Source: Chloroflexota bacterium
GTDB taxonomy: Bacteria > Chloroflexota > Dehalococcoidia > UBA3495
Direction: 5' to 3'
Length of the DNA stretch: 6,820 nucleotides
NCBI GenBank assembly: GCA_002697005.1
Contig: NZUD01000051.1
Span: forward strand, 1 to 6,820
Position 1 is the first letter of the stretch. Each line of letters starts with the position of its first letter. Both the position numbers and the translations under genes were made by a program. The notes under the pieces are model-generated. The model saw only the letters and a list, made by a program, of their open reading frames with translations. It did not search any database and was not told the DNA's origin. Of the stretch, positions 1-4,463 are shown one piece after another.

Positions 1-61
1 AAAATTCGGGCATGGCATCAAGAACAGGGCTGGAAATAATCGGCCAATCTAAAGCGGTCAT
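1..61 (-). CDS. N-terminal fragment of a divergent gene, function unknown
   Basis: Read on the minus strand, an ATG at 61-59 opens a frame of 20 codons (MTALDWPIISSPVLDAMPEF) that runs off the left edge without a stop. A GGAG ribosome-binding site lies at 72-69, seven bases before the ATG. A consensus-like promoter (TTGACA at 130-125, TAAACT at 106-101) lies upstream on the same strand. Too little protein is visible to name a family. The N-terminus does not look like the helix-turn-helix start of a TetR, GntR or MarR regulator. Its head-to-head position with the crotonase gene suggests shared control and perhaps a related pathway, which is inference. Confidence rests on the promoter, ribosome-binding site and ATG lining up, not on homology. 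Confidence 0.6.
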   Translation of the reverse strand, partial: MTALDWPIISSPVLDAMPEF

Positions 62-72
62 GTCGGTACTCC

Positions 73-86
73 AAAACAAATGTTCT
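73..86. promoter_or_regulatory. Second, imperfect operator copy AAAACAAATGTTCT
   Basis: This site has the same layout as the palindrome at 106-119, with one mismatch in the left arm (AAAACA instead of AGAACA) and an intact TGTTCT right arm. The two centres are 33 bases apart, close to three helical turns, which would put two bound dimers on the same DNA face. It lies just downstream of the predicted start of the divergent transcript. The inner half-sites of the two copies also form a longer inverted repeat (GTTCTAA at 82-88 and TTAGAAC at 104-110). Confidence 0.4.
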
Positions 87-100
87 AATATTGCTTACTG

Positions 101-130
101 AGTTTAGAACACTTGTTCTTCAGATGTCAA
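101..130 (-). promoter_or_regulatory. Sigma-70-type promoter of the divergent left-edge gene
   Basis: On the minus strand a perfect -35 hexamer TTGACA (130-125) is followed after 18 bases by TAAACT (106-101), which matches the -10 consensus at four of six positions. The predicted start near 94 gives a leader of about 33 bases containing the GGAG site of the gene starting at 61. The spacer is almost filled by a palindrome, so a bound protein would block RNA polymerase. No equally good promoter was found for the plus-strand gene at 223. Confidence 0.55.
106..119. promoter_or_regulatory. Palindromic operator AGAACACTTGTTCT
   Basis: Perfect 6-base arms AGAACA and TGTTCT are separated by two bases. 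The site lies between the -35 and -10 elements of the minus-strand promoter, touching the -10, a typical repressor position. The core GAAC-N4-GTTC also fits the Gram-positive LexA (DinR) box pattern, but TetR-family operators can look the same, so the regulator is not identified. Confidence 0.55.
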
Positions 131-144
131 CTGTTTTCGAACAG
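131..144. repeat. Third inverted repeat CTGTTTTCGAACAG
   Basis: Five-base arms CTGTT and AACAG flank TTCG. It abuts the -35 hexamer of the minus-strand promoter. Its half-sites (TGTT...AACA) face the opposite way from those of the two upstream palindromes, so it may bind a different protein or be chance in an AT-rich region. Confidence 0.25.
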
Positions 145-210
145 ATTTTCTGATTTCTTGAAATTCACGATCAACCACGCCTGGAAATTAAAACAAACTA
201 CGTATCGCAT

Positions 211-218
211 AGAGGTGG
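211..218 (+). promoter_or_regulatory. Ribosome-binding site supporting a GTG start
   Basis: AGAGGTGG ends four bases before the GTG at 223. The next possible starts, the paired ATGs at 274 and 277, have no purine-rich site in front of them, so the GTG is preferred. Confidence 0.6.
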
Positions 219-222
219 TCCA

Positions 223-1035
223 GTGCTCGAAACATCAACTGAAGAACCCCAAATCATTACAAAATACGAAACCATGATGTACAAAAGGCGGGATAATATC
301 GCCTACATCATGCTTAACCGTCCTCAAGCACTGAACGCAGTGAACGACCAGTTCGAAGAAGACCTGCACTCAGCCTTGCTGGAGTTTGATCTGGATGACG
401 AAGCCTGGGTGGCCATAGTACACGGTGCAGGCCGGAGTTTCTGTGCTGGGGCCGACATCAAGCAGCGTTTAGTGGCCATGACGCCGGAGCAGAGCGCACG
501 GAGAGAGCGAGGGCCTAATCCCGAGGGCTACATGGGCCGCGCCATCAACTGGAAACCAATAATCGCAGCCGTCCACGGATACGCTCTGGGCGCAGGAATA
601 GTCATAGCCGCGGAGTCCGATATGATAGTAGCCTCGGAGGACGCCAAATTCGGCATCACCGAGACCCGAAGGGGACTGCCCGGCGGTCGAATCTGGGCCA
701 AGGTCAACGCCTTCATGCCATCCAAGATAGCCTCGGAGATGGTGATCACAGGGGAGCACATAGACGCGTCAGAACTGTACCGGCTGGGCCTTATTAACCG
801 CCTGGTACCGACCGGCGAGCACGTCAGAGCCGCTGAGGAACTGGCTAAGAAGGTTCTAAAATCGCCGCCACTGGCCACCAGGGCCGCGGTCAAGTTGACA
901 CGCCGTCAGTGGGTTCAGACCGGGGCCGAAGCCGACATGCAGATGCTGCCTCTCAAACTGCATCTGAGTGAGGATTTCAAAGAGGCCAGCCGGTCTTTCG
1001 TGGAAAAGAGAACCCCGAAATACCACGCCAAATAG
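223..1035 (+). CDS. Enoyl-CoA hydratase/isomerase (crotonase) family protein
   Basis: A 270-residue cytoplasmic protein of the crotonase superfamily, whose members act on acyl-CoA thioesters through an oxyanion hole. The fold starts near residue 14. The first oxyanion-hole segment is RSFCAGADIK (71-80); the second is HGYALGAGIVIAAESD (118-133), followed by AKFGITETRRGLPGG (141-155). Aligned with rat enoyl-CoA hydratase, the second catalytic glutamate (Glu164) is present as Glu147, but the first (Glu144) falls on Val127. It is therefore probably not a standard two-glutamate hydratase; an isomerase, hydrolase, lyase or other crotonase activity is possible. The C-terminal helices (about 195-260) are complete and the length is normal. 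Start is GTG with AGAGGTGG before it. It is head-to-head with a partial gene and its end converges on minus-strand genes. The exact substrate is unknown. Confidence 0.93.
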   Translation: MLETSTEEPQIITKYETMMYKRRDNIAYIMLNRPQALNAVNDQFEEDLHSALLEFDLDDEAWVAIVHGAGRSFCAGADIKQRLVAMTPEQSARRERGPNPEGYMGRAINWKPIIAAVHGYALGAGIVIAAESDMIVASEDAKFGITETRRGLPGGRIWAKVNAFMPSKIASEMVITGEHIDASELYRLGLINRLVPTGEHVRAAEELAKKVLKSPPLATRAAVKLTRRQWVQTGAEADMQMLPLKLHLSEDFKEASRSFVEKRTPKYHAK

Positions 1036-1126
1036 GTCGCAACGCCGCGTATTAATGTTGCTTTAACGTTGGGGAAGCCTTCGATATCTTTCCAAGGAAA
1101 AACAGGGTCGGCGAGCCAGGTAATAA

Positions 1127-1324
1127 CTAAACGAATTTCGCCATGACCTTCTCAGCGGATAGGTGGAACGACTTGGTAGCTACCTCGCCCTCCATACCTG
1201 TCCATTGGGAACGGAGTATCAGTTTATCCACCCCCAGATCTTTATACCTGTGGGTCTCTTCTAGGCACTCTTCAGGATTGCCAATGATAAAGCGGTCTTC
1301 AACTACCAGAGCCGATAAACGAGG
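1127..1324 (-). pseudogene. C-terminal remnant of an LLM-class flavin-dependent oxidoreductase
   Basis: The minus strand encodes 65 residues ending at a TAG (1129-1127). They match the end of luciferase-like (LLM, F420/FMN-dependent) monooxygenases. Visible hallmarks are EDRFIIGNPEECLEE, then YKDLGVDKLILR (the conserved G-V-D strand near the barrel end), then a WTGM segment and a final helix ending VMAKFV. The family is normally 300-400 residues, so only about the last sixth remains. In frame upstream there are stops at 1327-1325 (TGA) and 1366-1364 (TAG), and no ribosome-binding site or plausible start. The N-terminal barrel is absent; the region just upstream is a different gene. It is best read as the scar of a deletion that removed most of the oxidoreductase gene. 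A few more residues of homology could extend to about 1348. Confidence 0.75.
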
Positions 1325-1334
1325 TCATTGGACA

Positions 1335-1655
1335 TCAAGCCCACGAGTCACGACGACCCAACACTAACCCGTTCTCCAGTTCAAGCTCCGCTTTGAGGTT
1401 CCGGAAAAACAAGAACTTCTTGCTGTCGATGTTCATTGTGGTGGTGTGCTGGGCCAAGTTGGGTGGGATGAACAACTCCACACCGTCCTGTTTTATCTTG
1501 CGGTACGGCGAGACGTCGCGACGGGAGAGTCGGGTATCGACCGATACCTCAGTGGAGTTGCCGCCTCAAGATGTGAACGAAAGCAGGTCGACGGCCGCCT
1601 GACCGCCTTTGCTCTGGATATGGTGAACGGCTTCTGGTGTCAGGTTAATCTGCAT
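1335..1655 (-). CDS. Small HesB/IscA-like selenoprotein with in-frame TGA (Sec30)
   Basis: The minus strand from ATG 1655-1653 reads 29 codons, an in-frame TGA (1568-1566), then 76 sense codons to a TGA at 1337-1335. That gives 106 residues if codon 30 is selenocysteine. The N-terminus reads MQINLTPEAVHHIQSKGG; Sec lies in the context FTSUGGN; then come VSVDTRLSRRD, a YRKIKQDGVELFIPP strand and KKFLFFRNLKAELEL. This order (LTPEA helix, strand, redox motif with GG, a 'dGvevfvp' strand, hydrophobic last strand) resembles the small HesB/IscA-like 'CC/Se motif' (seleno)protein family; the assignment is from memory of the pattern. There is no cysteine at all, so Sec would be the only selenol/thiol. 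A hairpin with a GGUC loop follows the TGA. GAGAGG lies five bases before the ATG, and an in-frame stop just upstream fixes the start. It is 88 bases downstream of the HD gene on the same strand. A nonsense-mutated pseudogene is the main alternative. The last ten or so residues may have been altered by the adjacent deletion. Confidence 0.78.
1533..1548 (-). promoter_or_regulatory. Bacterial SECIS-like hairpin downstream of the Sec codon
   Basis: In the mRNA, GGUAUC (1548-1543) pairs perfectly with GAUACC (1538-1533) around the four-base loop GGUC (1542-1539). The stem starts 17 bases and the loop 24 bases after the UGA, within the distance range accepted for bacterial SECIS elements. The loop GGUC is the sequence SelB recognises in E. 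coli fdhF. The hairpin lies inside the coding frame, as bacterial SECIS elements must. The stem could extend weakly past a mismatch at its base. Confidence 0.7.
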
Positions 1656-1660
1656 CGGAA

Positions 1661-1666
1661 CCTCTC
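1661..1666 (-). promoter_or_regulatory. Ribosome-binding site of the selenoprotein gene
   Basis: GAGAGG (1666-1661) sits five bases before the ATG at 1655. It supports translation starting upstream of the in-frame TGA rather than at a later start such as the ATG of codon 74. A weak TTGACC at 1726-1721 could give the gene its own promoter, but no good -10 accompanies it. Confidence 0.6.
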
Positions 1667-1743
1667 AGGCTGGTCGCCTTCTCCGGCGTGGTTGCCGTTA
1701 ACTTATGATGCGCTAACTGCGGTCAAGCTTCAATCCCTGGGAG

Positions 1744-2322
1744 TTAGTTCTTGAGCTTTAGGATCAAGCTGTTGCGCGCGTCCAAGCTGGCCGGGTGGAC
1801 AGTCTCTCTTTTTTCGAGCCGCACGGCCATCTCACGGGATAGGAATTCCAGCAGCGCCAGGTCCAGACTCTCTAGTGCCATATCATGCAGCTTGGCTTGG
1901 TAGGAGTAGACGGCCGCTTTATGTGGGTCCAACTTGTCGGCCAAAAACACCAGCTTGCCCAGATCGTCCAGAGAAGCATGGGCGGTTGAATGCCAGCGCA
2001 CCGCCTCACAGAGACTGTGTTCAGCAAGCTCTTCTTCCATGCGTAGGAGTTCAGCACCAACCGGGCCGTGGAGCAGGAGAGGAAAATCCCGTTCCACATC
2101 GGTCACTAACACTCCCAGGTCAGCGGACATCTTCAGGAGCTCATCCCCTGGAACGGCTCGACATACGTCATGTGCCAGAGCGCCCAGTTCGGCACGGTCT
2201 AAGGGAATGCCGTGACGAGAGGCCAACTCCATAGCCACGTCACGGACGCGATATATATGTGCCTGCAGTCCGTCGGGCAGGCCCTCCAGGCGGTTCTGGA
2301 GGCTTTGAAGCAAGTCGGTCAC
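1744..2322 (-). CDS. YqeK-like HD-domain phosphohydrolase
   Basis: A 192-residue HD-superfamily metal-dependent phosphohydrolase, most like the YqeK family, which hydrolyses diadenosine tetraphosphate (Ap4A) symmetrically. Numbering from the GTG at 2322, the metal ligands can be placed: His22 (QAHIYRV), the His51-Asp52 pair (ALAHDVCR), His85 (LLHGPVGA), His111 (RWHSTAH) and Asp129 (FLADKLDPHK). The HGP-GA and ADK-(L/I)-(D/E)P motifs are typical of YqeK. The frame is open further upstream to an ATG at 2424, but that stretch lies inside the HIT gene and its translation is nonsense. GTG 2322, 25 bases after the HIT stop, matches the family N-terminus (a short helix before His22). No strong ribosome-binding site is visible there, so translation may be coupled to the HIT gene. 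In many bacteria yqeK sits next to nadD and rsfS; neither is visible here. Other nucleotide substrates are possible. Confidence 0.85.
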   Translation of the reverse strand: MTDLLQSLQNRLEGLPDGLQAHIYRVRDVAMELASRHGIPLDRAELGALAHDVCRAVPGDELLKMSADLGVLVTDVERDFPLLLHGPVGAELLRMEEELAEHSLCEAVRWHSTAHASLDDLGKLVFLADKLDPHKAAVYSYQAKLHDMALESLDLALLEFLSREMAVRLEKRETVHPASLDARNSLILKLKN

Positions 2323-2347
2323 TGCAGTAACTGTTAGACCGGGCGGC

Positions 2348-2698
2348 CTAGCCCATAGCTCCCAATTTCTTGCCGCCCAGGAGGTGCATGTGGGGATGAG
2401 GAATCTCCTGGCCCGAGTCATCACCCTGGTTTAACACCAGTCGGTATCCACTGAGGGTGATACCTTCGCGCCGGGCAATCTCTTCCGCTACCACGAACAT
2501 GTGACCCATGATGGGCACCTGTCCTGGGCCGACGTAGGCCAATGACGCTATATGCATATTAGGGACGATAAGCATATGCACGGGGGCCTTGGGGTTGATG
2601 TCTTTAACGGCAAAAACCCGGTCGTCCCGGTAAACCGGGGCAGCGTGCATTGGGTCTTGCGCCATGTTGCAGAAAACACATTCTGTAGTGGTGGTCAT
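2348..2698 (-). CDS. HIT-family (HINT-like) nucleotide-binding hydrolase
   Basis: A 116-residue cytoplasmic histidine-triad protein. The triad is HPHMHLL, with His101, His103 and His105; in this family the middle histidine is the nucleophile attacking the alpha-phosphate of nucleoside phosphoramidates or dinucleoside polyphosphates. The N-terminal CVFC (Cys7, Cys10) is half of the zinc site common in HINT proteins. The strand PVHMLIVPNMHI (39-50) is the conserved ligand-binding strand, and the LGGKKLG ending matches the HINT branch. Length is normal. GGAGG lies ten bases before the ATG. It follows the acyl-CoA dehydrogenase stop by 30 bases and precedes the HD gene by 25. The pairing with a YqeK-like enzyme suggests a shared role in nucleotide polyphosphate turnover, which is inference. 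Confidence 0.93.
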   Translation of the reverse strand: MTTTTECVFCNMAQDPMHAAPVYRDDRVFAVKDINPKAPVHMLIVPNMHIASLAYVGPGQVPIMGHMFVVAEEIARREGITLSGYRLVLNQGDDSGQEIPHPHMHLLGGKKLGAMG

Positions 2699-2728
2699 GC
2701 CTTGTTCGCCTCCGGGGTGCGGTAATTC

Positions 2729-3865
2729 TTACTCATCGTCTAGGTGCTGCAATGCAACCTCTTTGTGATGGTTGACGTCACCATACGTCAGTTCGTGGAC
2801 CTTAGCCCGCCGGGTATATAGCTGCAAGTCGTGTTCTTTTGTGAACCCAATGGCGCCGTGGCACTGGTGGGCAGTGCCGCATACACGACGGTATGCTGGG
2901 CCGATCCAGGCCTTCGCCATCGCTACTTCTTTCTGGGCCGACAAGCCCTCCGACAGCCGCCAGACCGCCTGGTAAGCGATATTCTTAGAGCCTTCGACGT
3001 CGGTGGCCATGCGCGCACAGTGGTGTTGAACCGCCTGGAAACTGCCAATGGCACGGCCGAATTGGGTGCGGCCTTTAGCGTATTCGACGGTCATGTCCAG
3101 CACTGCCTCGGCCCCGCCCAGCATCTCGATGCATTGGGCCGCCGTGGCTCTCATGATGCTCTGTTCGACGATGGGCCAACCCTGACCCACAGGACCGAGT
3201 ACCGCATCCGCAGGCACGTTGACCTTGTCCAGGTTGACTTCAAACACCCGCTCATTACCTATCGACTGCATCGGTGATATATTCAGTCCATTGGTCCCGG
3301 AAGGCACCAAGAACAGGGATATGCCATCAGCAGGATCAGAACTTGACAAGGTACGCGCTGCCACTATGACCACGTCGGATGCCTCAGCATCGGGCACGAA
3401 CAACTTGGTGCCGCTGATCTCGTAACCACCACCTTTCTGATTGGCAGTAGCCTTGATGCCCCAGGGTTCATAGGTCGCACTGTCCTCTGAAACAGCCATA
3501 GTCATAATTATGGTCCCGGCGCATATGCGGCTGATCAATTCGTCTTTCTGAGCGTCCGAACCGGCGTCTAAGACGGTCATTCCGCCCAGCACCACGGTGG
3601 AGAAAAATGGTGAAGGCGCTAGAGAGCGGCCAATCTCTTCCAACAACACTCCCAGGTCGGCGAAATTGCCGCCAGTGCCCCCATACTGTTCAGGGAACGC
3701 CACGCCGGTCCAACCAAGTCCAACCATCTGACGCCACAGTTCATCAGTGAATCCCCGTGAGTCCTCTTCCATCTCCCGAACAAGAGTCAGGGGGCATTCT
3801 CGGGACAAAAAATCCTGGGCGCTGGTCTTCAGCATCTGCTGTATCTCGGATAGACCCAGGTCCAT
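2729..3865 (-). CDS. Acyl-CoA dehydrogenase family protein
   Basis: A 378-residue FAD-dependent acyl-CoA dehydrogenase, which forms an alpha,beta double bond in an acyl-CoA and passes electrons to an electron-transfer flavoprotein. The three domains are visible: an N-terminal helical domain (about 1-115, with FPEQYGGTGG at 57-66), a middle beta domain (about 120-225, with MAVSEDSA and the SGTKLFVPDA segment), and a C-terminal helical domain with RTQFGRAIGSFQAVQH (266-281) and HQCHGAIGFTKEHDLQLY. Glu344 in FTKEHD aligns with the catalytic base of medium-chain acyl-CoA dehydrogenase (Glu376). Strong GGAGGA lies five bases before the ATG. It is the first gene of a likely unit with HIT, HD and the selenoprotein gene. 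Substrate is not predictable; the HGxIGFTxEHDLxLY ending is common in enzymes acting on unusual or side-chain-bearing acyl-CoAs. Confidence 0.95.
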   Translation of the reverse strand: MDLGLSEIQQMLKTSAQDFLSRECPLTLVREMEEDSRGFTDELWRQMVGLGWTGVAFPEQYGGTGGNFADLGVLLEEIGRSLAPSPFFSTVVLGGMTVLDAGSDAQKDELISRICAGTIIMTMAVSEDSATYEPWGIKATANQKGGGYEISGTKLFVPDAEASDVVIVAARTLSSSDPADGISLFLVPSGTNGLNISPMQSIGNERVFEVNLDKVNVPADAVLGPVGQGWPIVEQSIMRATAAQCIEMLGGAEAVLDMTVEYAKGRTQFGRAIGSFQAVQHHCARMATDVEGSKNIAYQAVWRLSEGLSAQKEVAMAKAWIGPAYRRVCGTAHQCHGAIGFTKEHDLQLYTRRAKVHELTYGDVNHHKEVALQHLDDE

Positions 3866-3907
3866 GTTATTCCTCCAGAATTTCTACTGGTCAGCTTGAG
3901 CGCGGAT

Positions 3908-3936
3908 AGTATAGCCCATCGCCTGGTACGTGGGTA
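3908..3936 (-). promoter_or_regulatory. Possible weak promoter ahead of the acyl-CoA dehydrogenase
   Basis: On the minus strand TATACT (3913-3908) matches the -10 consensus at five of six positions and lies about 43 bases before the ATG at 3865. At 17 bases upstream the -35 position holds only TACCCA, a poor match. The 189-base gap after the cupin gene makes a promoter likely somewhere here, but this particular one is weakly supported. Confidence 0.25.
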
Positions 3937-3941
3937 GGGGT

Positions 3942-3955
3942 TCTGGCTTGCCAGA
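3942..3955. repeat. Inverted repeat TCTGGCTTGCCAGA
   Basis: Six-base arms TCTGGC and GCCAGA are separated by two bases, with outer GTAG/CTAC able to pair further after an internal loop. It lies in the gap between the cupin and acyl-CoA dehydrogenase genes, just upstream of the possible promoter. There is no T-run on either side, so it is not a standard terminator; an operator or a processing hairpin is possible. Confidence 0.35.
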
Positions 3956-4054
3956 CTACCACCGCTGATGATAATCATGTCGAACCAGGGTCTCAGTTAA
4001 ACCACAGTTTTTTACAGGCTCAATATAAGCCGTTAAAAGGCGTGTAAGAGCTAT

Positions 4055-4441
4055 CTATGCCTTGGACGGCTCCACTTCCACCACTATCTCAACGGGCGTG
4101 TTGCGGGCCACGATTATCTCCAGGTCATTCGAACCATCATTCACCGGTTGGTGAACGGCTCCAGCAGGCACATAGATAAAATCTCCAGGTCCGATCGGTA
4201 GTTCGGTGTCCAAGTTATCACCAATCACGAAACGGCCCTTCCCTTTGACCACATAGATGGCTGATTCGCAATTCACATGGTAGTGCGGACTCGAGGCGCA
4301 ATGGGGAGGGATCGTGGCCACGGCTAAGTGGATGCCCGTGGAACCTGTCAGGGCTTCGGACACTCCGGCCAGTCTGGTCATCGCCCCAGACTGAATCTCA
4401 ACTTCCAGACCGTCTGGATGCACTACTTTGATCTCGCCCAT
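4055..4441 (-). CDS. Small single-domain cupin protein
   Basis: A 128-residue cupin (beta-barrel) protein. Motif 1 supplies His53, His55 and Glu59 (SPHYHVNCES), followed by the YVVKGKGRFVIG strands. Motif 2 is PGDFIYVPAGAVHQPVN (85-101) with His97. All four metal ligands of a typical cupin are therefore present, consistent with a mononuclear metal site. Single-domain cupins include dioxygenases, isomerases and small-molecule sensors, so no reaction can be assigned. GGAG lies six bases before the ATG. The start follows the aminotransferase stop by 22 bases, so co-transcription with it is likely. Confidence 0.9.
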   Translation of the reverse strand: MGEIKVVHPDGLEVEIQSGAMTRLAGVSEALTGSTGIHLAVATIPPHCASSPHYHVNCESAIYVVKGKGRFVIGDNLDTELPIGPGDFIYVPAGAVHQPVNDGSNDLEIIVARNTPVEIVVEVEPSKA

Positions 4442-4463
4442 CTCAATCTCCGTTCGTTAGTGG

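Noticed and set aside
469..893. Minus-strand open frames of 96 and 121 codons
   Set aside because: Both are antisense shadows of the crotonase gene, which has clear family motifs.
1036..1126. Terminator between the convergent crotonase gene and LLM remnant
   Set aside because: Only a GCAAC/GTTGC pairing with a 13-base loop and no following T-run could be found; this is too weak to annotate.
1325..1327. TGA in the LLM remnant frame as a second selenocysteine codon
   Set aside because: The same frame is closed by a TAG at 1366-1364 and has no start. No Sec-containing LLM pattern is known to me, and no convincing hairpin was seen after it.
1143..1367. Plus-strand open frame of 74 codons
   Set aside because: It is the antisense of the LLM remnant, whose minus-strand translation matches a known family; the plus-strand product is low in structure and unrecognised.
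1335..1655. TGA recoded genome-wide (code 4 or 25)
   Set aside because: argG ends at a TGA where ArgG proteins normally end, and the selenoprotein also ends in TGA; only one TGA here behaves as sense.
1393..1754. Overlapping plus-strand open frames of 69 and 102 codons
   Set aside because: They lie antisense to the selenoprotein gene, have no ribosome-binding site or recognisable domain, and their composition follows from the minus-strand codons.
2323..2424. Upstream ATG start at 2424 for the HD-domain gene
   Set aside because: The extra 34 residues are the out-of-frame reading of the HIT C-terminus (rich in Trp, Arg and Pro) and do not match the YqeK N-terminus; GTG at 2322 fits better.
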